From contig CACVAU010000035.1 in NCBI GenBank assembly GCA_902727915.1, positions 1 through 33,679 on the forward strand: a stretch of 33,679 nt of DNA, written 5' to 3'. Of this stretch, positions 16,222 through 23,447 are shown one piece after another. This stretch comes from an uncultured Sulfurovum sp. (lineage in GTDB: Bacteria; Campylobacterota; Campylobacteria; Campylobacterales; Sulfurovaceae). Below the pieces are notes generated by a model. The model was given only the letters and a program-made list of their open reading frames with translations, was not told the origin of the DNA and made no database searches. The position numbers and the translations under genes were made by a program. The stretch's first letter is position 1. Every line of letters begins with the position of its first letter.

Positions 16222-16959
16222 TTAAAATGCAATGATATCTGTAGAGAAATTTTTAAGTGTTTTCACCTCTGTATCATCACCCTTTAATAATTTTTTAGCT
16301 TTACGCTTATTTCCATAATATTTTTTGAACTCATCTTTGTAAGAATCAAAGTATTCAATAAATTTATCTTGACCTAATACACCTACAGCCCAAATAACAT
16401 CATCTTTATCTACTTCTAAAACAATCTCAGCTAAATTTTGTTTACCTTTAACTGGACCATTAACACCTCTACCACCCTCTTTTGGATCAAATGCAGATAA
16501 ATGAGAAGAACATACAAAAACACCACCTGAAGTATAAGCAGCTGTTTTACCTGTTGATTCAACATACTTAAAGAAACTAGTACCTTGGGACACATGAGAA
16601 AATGCATGAGGACAAATTGTTGAAAATGCAACCACACTTCCTTTTGCACCAACACCACCTTTAAAAGTATACTCTGTCCCATCTTCTGCTTTTAACTTAA
16701 CATTTGTTTTTGTTGCTTCTCCAAGATCAACTAAGATATTTGTTGTTGCAACATATGGATAATGGAATACATAATTTTCTTCTTTAACTAGATTTGCTGT
16801 TTTAAGTGGATTTCCATCTTTATCTTTTAACATAATTTTACCATATGATTTATACATTGACCCATCTTCAGCTCTTAAAGTCTCTGTAATTAATGATGGT
16901 GCTACTACTATTGCTGCAGCCGTTGTTCCTGATAGTTTTAAAAAACCTCTTCTTTCCAT
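16222..16959 (-). CDS. Tat-exported Rieske [2Fe-2S] protein
   Basis: 245-residue protein with a very short twin-arginine signal (RRGFLKLSG, residues 3-11) and a Rieske domain. Cluster ligands are C116 and H118 in the first box (ICPHAFSH) and C150 and H153 in the second (VCSSHLSAFDP). The extra disulfide cysteines of bc1-type Rieske proteins are absent (S121 and S151/S152 at those places), so a lower redox potential is expected. A basic C-terminal extension (YGNKRKAKKLLKG) follows. It is not accompanied by cytochrome b or c1, so it is not the bc1 subunit. With the flavoprotein downstream, an electron-transfer role in periplasmic sulfur oxidation is a reasonable inference. AAAGGAT precedes the ATG. 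Confidence 0.85.
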   Translation of the reverse strand: MERRGFLKLSGTTAAAIVVAPSLITETLRAEDGSMYKSYGKIMLKDKDGNPLKTANLVKEENYVFHYPYVATTNILVDLGEATKTNVKLKAEDGTEYTFKGGVGAKGSVVAFSTICPHAFSHVSQGTSFFKYVESTGKTAAYTSGGVFVCSSHLSAFDPKEGGRGVNGPVKGKQNLAEIVLEVDKDDVIWAVGVLGQDKFIEYFDSYKDEFKKYYGNKRKAKKLLKGDDTEVKTLKNFSTDIIAF

Positions 16960-16996
16960 AGTGTTATCCTTTTAGTGTTTAATTTCATTCAGATTA

Positions 16997-17002
16997 ATTA
17001 TA
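16997..17002 (-). promoter_or_regulatory. Predicted -10 box of the Rieske gene
   Basis: Minus-strand TATAAT about 37 bases upstream of the Rieske ATG, which would give a leader near 30 bases. It is divergent from the DUF3817 promoter. Confidence 0.5.
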
Positions 17003-17107
17003 TTATTTTATAATTAAAGTAAACTCTGATATATTTATTTTATGATAAAAATCGTAATTAATCGTGTATTATCAGCTCAATTTACTAATTTTTTGTTACT
17101 TTTTTGC

Positions 17108-17113
17108 TATAAT
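17108..17113 (+). promoter_or_regulatory. Predicted -10 box of the DUF3817 gene
   Basis: TATAAT preceded by TTTTTTGC, the same T-rich-GC-TATAAT arrangement seen at 33455-33460. The gene's ATG is 34 bases further on. Confidence 0.6.
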
Positions 17114-17147
17114 CCCCCAAATTTAACCCCCTAAAGGAAACACAAAC

Positions 17148-17435
17148 ATGACTCAACTCAAAAAATTTCGTCTCATCAATAAAGTAGAAGGTATCTCTTT
17201 TCTTATCTTAATTTTCGTTGCAATGCCACTTAAATACTTTGCTGGAATCCCAATGGCTACTAAAATTGTAGGTATGATTCACGGTATTTTTGTATTTGCA
17301 TTTCTTTACCAACTCTTTGCAGCTTCTGATGAAGCACCATTCTCAGGAAAAGAAATGGCAATTCTAACCCTACTTTCACTGATTCCATTTGGAAGTTTCT
17401 ACAATGACAAATTATGTGCTGCCAAAGAAAAATAA
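17148..17435 (+). CDS. DUF3817-family membrane protein
   Basis: 95-residue integral membrane protein with three predicted helices: EGISFLILIFVAMPLKYF, IVGMIHGIFVFAFLYQLF and MAILTLLSLIPFGSFYND. The blocks EGISFLIL, MPLKY, IHGIFVFAF and PFGSFYND are typical of DUF3817, a small family of unknown function common in many bacteria. AAAGGA lies upstream of the ATG, behind a clear TATAAT. It is transcribed in the same direction as pgeF, 41 bases upstream, and is probably co-transcribed with it. Confidence 0.85.
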   Translation: MTQLKKFRLINKVEGISFLILIFVAMPLKYFAGIPMATKIVGMIHGIFVFAFLYQLFAASDEAPFSGKEMAILTLLSLIPFGSFYNDKLCAAKEK

Positions 17436-17476
17436 TTTTTACACATAATAAACTTACATTAATGTAGGATAATTTG

Positions 17477-18229
17477 ATGAAAAAAACTTACACCTTTCAT
17501 AATCTATCCAAATCAAAATTGTGTCATCACTTGGTGACACAAAAAGATAAAAAGTCACCCTATTCTTTTTCCCTCGCATTACACACAAATGAAGATCAAA
17601 AAAGTATTATAAAAAATAGACAATATTTGTCTCAAAATTTTCCCACTAAAAAATTTATTGTTGCAAATCAAACACACAGTGCTAATATAGCCATAATACA
17701 GGGAAATCAAACTCTGGGATGGGAATCTTTAGAAACGGCTATCGCTAACAGTGATGCCCTCATTAGCAATCAAAAAAATATCATGTTAACAATTTTAACA
17801 GCTGACTGTGTGCCTATTTTACTTTTTGATCCTATTCAACAAGTAGTCGGAGCTGTTCATGCTGGATGGAAAGGTACACAAGAAAAAATTCTTCTTAAAA
17901 CAATTCAAAAAATGCAAAAAGAATTTAACTCTAAACCTCAAGATATACTTGCTGGTATCGCACCAAGTATTGGAAAATGTTGCTATGAAGTAGATTGGAA
18001 TGTAGCACAGCACTTTGAAAAAATTGCACATGCCTATAGTCAAAAAAATGACAAGTATATGTTAGATTTACCTCATATTAATAAAAAACAGTTGTTAGAA
18101 AGTGGTCTTAATGAACAGCATATAGAAATGTCCAAAACCTGTACAGCTTGTAATGTAAATGACTACTTTTCTTATAGAAAAGAAAATGGTTGTTCTGGAC
18201 GATTTATGTCAATGATTGGATTAAACTAG
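17477..18229 (+). CDS. pgeF: Peptidoglycan editing factor / multicopper-like polyphenol oxidase family (YfiH)
   Basis: 250-residue cytoplasmic protein of the YfiH/PgeF family. The conserved zinc/copper site residues are present: H67 (NQTHSAN), C111 (TADCVPILLFD) and H128 (VHAGWKGT), followed by GIAPSIGKCCYEV and SYRKENGCSGRFMSMI. In E. coli the protein removes wrongly incorporated amino acids from muropeptide precursors; older annotations call it laccase or polyphenol oxidase. I start at ATG 17477, with AGGA eight bases upstream, rather than the adjacent in-frame TTG at 17474. Its TAG stop directly abuts the stop of the convergent rhodanese gene (TAGCTA), leaving no intergenic base for a terminator. 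Confidence 0.9.
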   Translation: MKKTYTFHNLSKSKLCHHLVTQKDKKSPYSFSLALHTNEDQKSIIKNRQYLSQNFPTKKFIVANQTHSANIAIIQGNQTLGWESLETAIANSDALISNQKNIMLTILTADCVPILLFDPIQQVVGAVHAGWKGTQEKILLKTIQKMQKEFNSKPQDILAGIAPSIGKCCYEVDWNVAQHFEKIAHAYSQKNDKYMLDLPHINKKQLLESGLNEQHIEMSKTCTACNVNDYFSYRKENGCSGRFMSMIGLN

Positions 18230-18622
18230 CTATTCTTCTAGTTCATATCCAGCACGAATCCAAAAAACCACCCCACCCTCAAGGTTAAAAACTTGAAAAC
18301 CTCTTTTAGACAAAACTCTTGAAGCCTCGACAGAACGCTCTCCTCTTTCAGAATAAACTAAAATTTTTTGAGATTTAATCTCTTTAAACACTAGCTCATT
18401 CATCTGAATATGTATAGAATTTTTTATATGATCTTTGCTAAACTCTTTTTTAGAGCGTACATCCACAAGTAAAATATCTGATGATTGTTCAAGTAAAGCA
18501 TAAGCTTTTTGTGGAGAAATATTTTCAAAGTTATTTAAAATCCATCCCTTGTAATAAGCGAAATACGTTAACATGATTGCCATTAACAACCATGTTACAA
18601 CATTTATGAATTTATCATTCAT
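18230..18622 (-). CDS. Membrane-anchored rhodanese-like protein lacking the catalytic cysteine
   Basis: 130 residues: an N-terminal membrane helix (about 8-24) then one rhodanese domain. The family elements LLVDVRSKKEFSKDHI and the final NLEGGVVFWIRAGY are clear. The active-site loop reads YSERGERS (90-97), so Ser91 sits where the persulfide-forming Cys is expected, as in the usual YCRSGxRS loop. Sulfurtransferase activity is therefore unlikely; such domains often serve as binding or scaffold modules. It is the last gene of the ATPase-nuclease-dnaG-ppiC operon, 15 bases after ppiC, and ends flush against pgeF. No ribosome site is obvious, so translation may depend on the upstream gene. Confidence 0.85.
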   Translation of the reverse strand: MNDKFINVVTWLLMAIMLTYFAYYKGWILNNFENISPQKAYALLEQSSDILLVDVRSKKEFSKDHIKNSIHIQMNELVFKEIKSQKILVYSERGERSVEASRVLSKRGFQVFNLEGGVVFWIRAGYELEE

Positions 18623-18637
18623 TAAATTTTAAAAACG

Positions 18638-18919
18638 CTATCCATCACGGTTTGTAATGAATATCAAGTGATATCCAAACTGAGTTTGCACAGGACCATG
18701 TACAACTTTTAATTCATCATTAAAAATTACTTTATCGAATTCTGGAACCATTTGACCTTGATCAAATATCCCCAAATCTCCACCTTGTGCACCTGATGGA
18801 CATTTTGATTTATCCTTTGCTGCTGATTCAAAGGTCATTGCTCCTGAAGTAATTTGATCTTTAAGTGCTTGACACTCTTCTTCTGTTTCTACCAAAATAT
18901 GTTTTGCTGCTGCTGCCAT
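18638..18919 (-). CDS. ppiC: Parvulin-type peptidyl-prolyl isomerase (PpiC-like)
   Basis: 93-residue single-domain parvulin without a signal peptide, so a cytoplasmic proline isomerase like E. coli PpiC, which has a similar length. Motifs: KHILVETEEEC at the start, FESAAKDKSKCPSGAQGGDLG, MVPEFDKVIF and the final GPVQTQFGYHLIFI. AAGGAT precedes the ATG. It lies 17 bases after dnaG and 15 bases before the rhodanese-like gene in one operon. Confidence 0.92.
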   Translation of the reverse strand: MAAAAKHILVETEEECQALKDQITSGAMTFESAAKDKSKCPSGAQGGDLGIFDQGQMVPEFDKVIFNDELKVVHGPVQTQFGYHLIFITNRDG

Positions 18920-18936
18920 GTGTTATCCTTAATGTT

Positions 18937-20583
18937 TTAAAATCCATACGTAACAAGTTCGCCACGTTTTAGTCGAGGCATTATATCCCCTCTTAGCTTA
19001 CGAAGTAGAAAACTCTTTTTTAATAAGGGAAGTGAGTTATCTAAGGGAATTCTTTTTACCTTTTGTTCATAAAAAACATATAAAAAAGAACATAATTCTC
19101 GTAGAAGTTGCTCTTTGGTTAACACCTTAATAGTATCATCAAGTAATACGCTTCTTAAAGTAGCATTCTCCTCATTTTGAATAACCGATGCAAATAAAGC
19201 ATCATATTTTCCAAACATTGAGGGTTCTATAAAACTAATCACTTCATCAATTAGCTCTCGATGTTCCATCAATGTTTTAATAATATTTAATAAGCCCATA
19301 TTGTCTTTGCTTGAATCAAAACGTGCTGGATTATTTTCAACTTTTACATTCTGACCAAAAAGTGCTAAACCAACACCCAATACCGTTGAAGCATGTGTTG
19401 TATAAGCTTCTCTAATAATTGGTGTTAAATTATCTAAATAGTTTTTAACCAATCCAAAAACTACCTCTTTTTCTCGTGGATTATTTAAATCATAGGATTT
19501 AGCCATCATCTCTATTACAAAAGGAATAAGTGCTTGTCCGTTGCCTAGTAAGTTCGCAACAGCTTGTATTTGTCCTAGCCCAATCATGTCTGCTGGATCT
19601 TGCCCATTAGGAAATAAAACTACAGAACCATCAAAACCAGCAATGGTTAACATTGTAGCAGCTTTTAAAGCTGCTACTACCCCTGCTTTATCTCCATCAT
19701 ATGCCAAGATTACATGAGGTTCACCCTTACGTAAAATAGGTAAATGTTCTTCTGTTAGAGCCGTTCCTAAAGTCGCAACGGCTTCATAAAATCCAGCCTG
19801 ATGAAACATAATAACATCCAAATAACCTTCACAAACAATCAGTTTTTTATTTTTATAAATTGACTCTTTTGCTTTAGAATAACCATAAAGTAAACGTGAT
19901 TTATTAAACATTTTAGTTTGAGGTGAATTAATATATTTTGCAGGATGATTCGTAATGGTACGACCACCAAAACCAACAATAGCCCCTGAAGTAGAATAAA
20001 TAGGAAAAGTAATACGCTCTGTCAAACGCGCATAAAACCCTCCCCTATCACGTTGTGCTACCACACCAGCTTCTTCTGCATTGGGAATGGTTAACATATT
20101 TTGAGAAAGAAAGTTCATTAGCTCTTGCGAGTGTCCCACATATCCAATGCCAAACGTCTCTATGGACTGTTGTGTAATCCCTCTGTTTCGTAAATACTCT
20201 AAGGAAATAGGATTTGAATCCAAATTTTTACTATACCAACTTTGTACCTGCTCTAAAACACGTCGTGCATCATTATTGTCCGAAGTCCCCTGTGTATAAG
20301 CCAAAGAAAAATTCATCGTAGACGCAATTTTTTCTAAAGCTTCTGGATAATTTAACTTCTCATACTCTTGCACAAATTTAATAGCATCACCACCAACACC
20401 ACAGCCAAAACAATGATAAATCTGCTTAGCAGGACTAATCACAAAACTTGGTGTTTTCTCCCCATGAAAAGGACAATTAGCCTTAAAGTTAGCTCCTGCT
20501 TTTTTTACTTCAATATAATTTGAAATAATATCCACAATGTCCATATTACTTTTAAGTTGTTCTACTGATGCGTTGTCTATCAT
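18937..20583 (-). CDS. dnaG: DNA primase DnaG
   Basis: Replicative primase, 548 residues. The N-terminal zinc-binding domain has C37, H40, C58 and C61 (CPFHGEKTPSF, HCFGCG). The RNA-polymerase core follows, with the TOPRIM motifs VCEGYLDVI and LAYDGDKAG. The C-terminal helicase-binding region is divergent, as is common in this phylum. Its ATG overlaps the stop of the preceding nuclease-like gene in ATGA. The usual place for its own promoter is therefore coding sequence, and expression of this essential gene appears to depend on the upstream pair or on a promoter inside it. Downstream genes are ppiC and a rhodanese-like gene. Confidence 0.97.
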   Translation of the reverse strand: MIDNASVEQLKSNMDIVDIISNYIEVKKAGANFKANCPFHGEKTPSFVISPAKQIYHCFGCGVGGDAIKFVQEYEKLNYPEALEKIASTMNFSLAYTQGTSDNNDARRVLEQVQSWYSKNLDSNPISLEYLRNRGITQQSIETFGIGYVGHSQELMNFLSQNMLTIPNAEEAGVVAQRDRGGFYARLTERITFPIYSTSGAIVGFGGRTITNHPAKYINSPQTKMFNKSRLLYGYSKAKESIYKNKKLIVCEGYLDVIMFHQAGFYEAVATLGTALTEEHLPILRKGEPHVILAYDGDKAGVVAALKAATMLTIAGFDGSVVLFPNGQDPADMIGLGQIQAVANLLGNGQALIPFVIEMMAKSYDLNNPREKEVVFGLVKNYLDNLTPIIREAYTTHASTVLGVGLALFGQNVKVENNPARFDSSKDNMGLLNIIKTLMEHRELIDEVISFIEPSMFGKYDALFASVIQNEENATLRSVLLDDTIKVLTKEQLLRELCSFLYVFYEQKVKRIPLDNSLPLLKKSFLLRKLRGDIMPRLKRGELVTYGF

Positions 20584-21104
20584 TTAAATTCTTTCTGGCA
20601 ACTATAGAAGAGTTGCGTATCGTAATACTCTTCAAATTCAAGTTGTGCTTCTTCATTATTGGCTCTTGGGGTCATGGTAATTCTTTCTTCATCTGAGGAA
20701 CAGGTAACACAAATGTATGCTTCTAACTTTTGTTCTATCTTTATTTTCTCTTTAAAAAAATCAAGAGTAGCTATTAATTGACTTTTAGCTTTTCGTCTAC
20801 GTTTTGTAATTGTTTGTTTTTTATTTTTACAATGCTTTAATTCTATGAAACAAAAGACCTCATCATCAAAAATAATACAATCAGCCCTTGAACCATCAGA
20901 AGAATTAAATAAACATTCATCGACAGCTATAAAGCCTATCTCTTTTTCATTGGTATTTATAACTTTAAACTGTCCATTTTCTTCTAAAACATAACATTTC
21001 TTATCTTCTTCATGGTCAAATATCTCAAATGATTTTTTAATAATAAATTGAAGACACTCTTTGTCGTCTATATGAGGAAAAACCTCTTTTAGACTACTTA
21101 TCAT
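20580..21104 (-). CDS. Putative PD-(D/E)xK-like nuclease partner of the ATPase
   Basis: 174-residue soluble protein. The middle carries a restriction-endonuclease-like pattern: D75 in SRADCIIFD, then E88-L-K90 in FCFIELKH, followed by a basic helix (KKQTITKRRRKAKSQL) that ends in Q109-L, as in the motif IV helix of PD-(D/E)xK enzymes. The N-terminus (about 1-62) looks like a small beta sandwich (CYVLEENGQFKVINTNEKEIGFIAVDE). It overlaps the ATPase gene upstream by 11 bases and dnaG downstream by four, so all three are translationally coupled. Two-gene ATPase/small-protein pairs of this kind occur in defence islands. I cannot name the family, and the nuclease call rests on the motif alone. Confidence 0.65.
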   Translation of the reverse strand: MISSLKEVFPHIDDKECLQFIIKKSFEIFDHEEDKKCYVLEENGQFKVINTNEKEIGFIAVDECLFNSSDGSRADCIIFDDEVFCFIELKHCKNKKQTITKRRRKAKSQLIATLDFFKEKIKIEQKLEAYICVTCSSDEERITMTPRANNEEAQLEFEEYYDTQLFYSCQKEFK

Positions 21105-22164
21105 TTTTATGTTCTCTATAAATAGTTAAAAGCTCCTCAAACTCAGATTGAATATCATCACTTATTTCATCTATCTCATTATTACTAATTAATCCAGTTC
21201 GTCCCTTAATATCTCTGGCTACACCATCTTTCAGATAATAAGCAGAAAACTCATCTCTATTCATCCATTGAGCCTGAGGAATAAACTTTTCTACTTCATA
21301 TTTTGTTTTATCATTTAAATTACCTACCTTATGTGCCATCATTAAAATATTCAACGTACTCAAAACATAAGGACTATGCGTCATCATAAACAAACTATTT
21401 TCATCTGAGACTTGCTCTACAATATATTTAATCGTCTCTGCTTGTGCTTTTGGAAAAAGATTTTGTTCAGGCTCTTCTATAATGATTGAGCTGTGTCTAT
21501 TTGCAAAGTATTTAACTGTCAGGTAAAGAGGTAAGGAAGATTGAATTCCACTTGAACTATGTTCTAAAGATAAATAATTTTCATCATTAAAATAAACCTT
21601 ATGTCTATCTAGTCCATCACCATTTACATATTTTACATTTAAAAATTTTAATTCTTTTAACTCATTTCCTGCTTTTTCAAATTCACTTGTAAAGTGAAGT
21701 AAAAATTTTGGTAATGGAACTTCTGCAACCAACAGTGTAGTAAGAGATTTATTAAATAGAGCAATCAAATTTCTTTCTGCTGGAATATATTGAGTTGTCA
21801 ATTTATTCTCAGAGACAATTCTCTCTTGAGCTTTTTTTATTTCATGTTGTATAAAGAAATGCTCTTCTTTAAACGCTCTCCCAATAGAGTTTATTTGCTT
21901 ATTTTTTATTTCAAAAAGGAGGCTCTCTTTAGAAAAGAACTGAATAATTGTTTCATGCCTAAAAAAACCTATATAATATTCTTGAAATTTTCTAAATAAA
22001 GTTTTTTCATCAATAGTATGATTCTCTAAGTCTAAAACAAGAGTAACAACCTTAGCCAAAACACTCTTCCCACTACCATTCTCACCAATAAAAAGATTAA
22101 TCTTATTCAGTTCAATATCTACATCTTTAAGTGGACCAAAATTTTTTACTATTAATCTTTCCAT
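21094..22164 (-). CDS. ABC/OLD-like AAA ATPase (AAA15/21 type), candidate defence ATPase
   Basis: 356-residue SMC/OLD-like ATPase. Walker A is GENGSGKS (27-34), an ABC-signature-like SSSG is at 203-206, Walker B is IIIEEPE (227-233), and the switch His263 is in MMTHSPYVL. The region between Walker A and the signature is mostly helical. There is no C-terminal TOPRIM domain, so it differs from true OLD nucleases and would need a partner effector. The overlapping downstream gene encodes a PD-(D/E)xK-like protein that could fill that role. A chromosomal-maintenance function is possible, but ATPase/nuclease pairs of this form are usually anti-phage or plasmid-restriction modules. Two tandem -10-like sites lie upstream. 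Confidence 0.85.
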   Translation of the reverse strand: MERLIVKNFGPLKDVDIELNKINLFIGENGSGKSVLAKVVTLVLDLENHTIDEKTLFRKFQEYYIGFFRHETIIQFFSKESLLFEIKNKQINSIGRAFKEEHFFIQHEIKKAQERIVSENKLTTQYIPAERNLIALFNKSLTTLLVAEVPLPKFLLHFTSEFEKAGNELKELKFLNVKYVNGDGLDRHKVYFNDENYLSLEHSSSGIQSSLPLYLTVKYFANRHSSIIIEEPEQNLFPKAQAETIKYIVEQVSDENSLFMMTHSPYVLSTLNILMMAHKVGNLNDKTKYEVEKFIPQAQWMNRDEFSAYYLKDGVARDIKGRTGLISNNEIDEISDDIQSEFEELLTIYREHKNDK

Positions 22165-22201
22165 ATTATTTACACTGCCTATTGTATTATTTTTTGTTAC
22201 G

Positions 22202-22226
22202 ATTATATCATACTCATATTATATCA
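22202..22226 (-). promoter_or_regulatory. Tandem TGATATAAT repeats upstream of the ATPase-nuclease-dnaG operon
   Basis: The nine-base direct repeat TGATATAAT (minus strand) occurs at 22218-22226 and 22202-22210, 16 bases apart, and each copy contains a perfect TATAAT. This gives two candidate promoters in series, with leaders of about 30 and 47 bases, or an operator repeated over the -10 region. It is the only intergenic promoter region seen upstream of dnaG. Confidence 0.5.
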
Positions 22227-22274
22227 AATATGTTAAGATAGTAGTAAAAACTTCTCGTAAAACAAAGGTAATTT

Positions 22275-23324
22275 TTGGACAATATTCTACCAGCCTATGA
22301 TGATCCACTTTTTTCTATTTTAATCATCATTATTTTAATTCTCATTGTTGCACTCTCCTCTTTTATCATTGGAAACTATAAAGAAAAAAATAAAAAAAAT
22401 TCTCTCAAAAAGTTTCTTGGTGGTTTTAAAAAAGACAATTCTGTATTGAACATTGAAGAAATGCCTTTTGAAAAAACATTAATCCAACCCTTAACCCTCT
22501 TAGCACAAGCCTTTAAAACACAGGGAGAATACCAAAAGTCCATCAACCTTAACCTTTACCTAATCAATAATATTCCCAATTTTTTTGAAAAAGAGAAAAT
22601 CCTTGAACAATTAGGAGAAACCTATCTAAAAGCAGGTTTTTTAAAACGCTCAAAATCTATTTATATGGAAATTTTAAAAAAACATCCTCGAAATAAAAAA
22701 GCACTCTATTTTCTAGGTGTGGTCTATGAACTACTACATGAATTTGATCAAGCCCTAGAAATTTTAACCCCTTTAGAAATTTTAGGAGAAAATACGAAAA
22801 AACTTGAAGCACATATTAAACTCTCAAAATTATTAAGTCAAAAAAACTTATCTAAAATACAAAAAATAGAAGTATTAATCCCACTACTTCATGACAAAAA
22901 CTATTCTTATCGTCGTATTATGAAAGCCCTTTTTAGTTTAGATTTAGAAGTTGCATGGCAGAACATAAATCAGCAACAGATTAATAGTATTCTTGATATC
23001 TTATGGTTATTACCCCCACTCAACGTCAACATAGATGTAGTTTCTAAGAGTAATAGCCTATCATTACTCTACCAAGCCAAAGGCTTATTGACAATACAAG
23101 AACAAGGAGAAAAAAGCACATTCTTTTCCATTGATACTATTATTGCTGCTAAACAAAATGCTTATAATGAAATTGATTTACTCTTCAACTATGGCTGTGA
23201 CAAATGTAAAAACCATTTTCCAATTGGCTTTACACGTTGCCCAAAATGTTATGCCATTGATACTCTTCAAATAAAGGAAACCCTTGTCCAAAAGCAATTA
23301 CAAAGCAATTACTCTCTACTTTAA
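22275..23324 (+). CDS. LapB/YciM-like TPR protein with C-terminal zinc ribbon
   Basis: 349-residue membrane-anchored protein. An N-terminal helix (about 12-32, LFSILIIIILILIVALSSFI) is followed by TPR-like helical repeats (about 70-200) and a C-terminal rubredoxin-like metal site with C308, C311, C322 and C325 (CDKC ... CPKC). This architecture is that of LapB/YciM, which regulates lipopolysaccharide synthesis through FtsH and LpxC in E. coli. Whether that job is conserved here is unknown. The start is TTG, with AAAGG upstream; the next in-frame ATG would remove the membrane helix. It is divergent from the dnaG operon and upstream of rnc-aroC, matching Campylobacter order except for rnhA. Confidence 0.82.
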   Translation: MDNILPAYDDPLFSILIIIILILIVALSSFIIGNYKEKNKKNSLKKFLGGFKKDNSVLNIEEMPFEKTLIQPLTLLAQAFKTQGEYQKSINLNLYLINNIPNFFEKEKILEQLGETYLKAGFLKRSKSIYMEILKKHPRNKKALYFLGVVYELLHEFDQALEILTPLEILGENTKKLEAHIKLSKLLSQKNLSKIQKIEVLIPLLHDKNYSYRRIMKALFSLDLEVAWQNINQQQINSILDILWLLPPLNVNIDVVSKSNSLSLLYQAKGLLTIQEQGEKSTFFSIDTIIAAKQNAYNEIDLLFNYGCDKCKNHFPIGFTRCPKCYAIDTLQIKETLVQKQLQSNYSLL

Positions 23325-23399
23325 AGATTCTCAATCTCCTAAGTATAATATGACATGTTTCAAATAGCATACCTCACCCTCATTAAACCTCAATTTTGT

Positions 23400-23405
23400 T
23401 ATGAT
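23400..23405 (+). promoter_or_regulatory. Predicted -10 box for rnc-aroC
   Basis: TATGAT in the context AATTTTGTTATGATTCC, 42 bases upstream of the rnc ATG. It has the same TTTTGT-TATNAT form as the box near the right end of the window. A second TATAAT lies at 23344-23349. Confidence 0.45.
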
Positions 23406-23447
23406 TCCAAATCAATATACCCCCTAAATTAAAAGGATAAAGAGATA

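Noticed and set aside
16222..16959. Rieske protein as the cytochrome bc1 subunit
   Set aside because: No cytochrome b or c1 gene is adjacent, and the cluster boxes lack the disulfide cysteines of that family.
17455..17466. Perfect 12-base palindrome TACATTAATGTA just before pgeF
   Set aside because: Short, A/T-rich and likely by chance; no paired promoter element or second copy supports a function.
21094..22164. ATPase as AriA of PARIS, PtuA of Septu, or an OLD nuclease
   Set aside because: The partner has no DUF4435/TOPRIM or HNH signs, and the ATPase itself lacks a TOPRIM domain and is short. No named system could be assigned.
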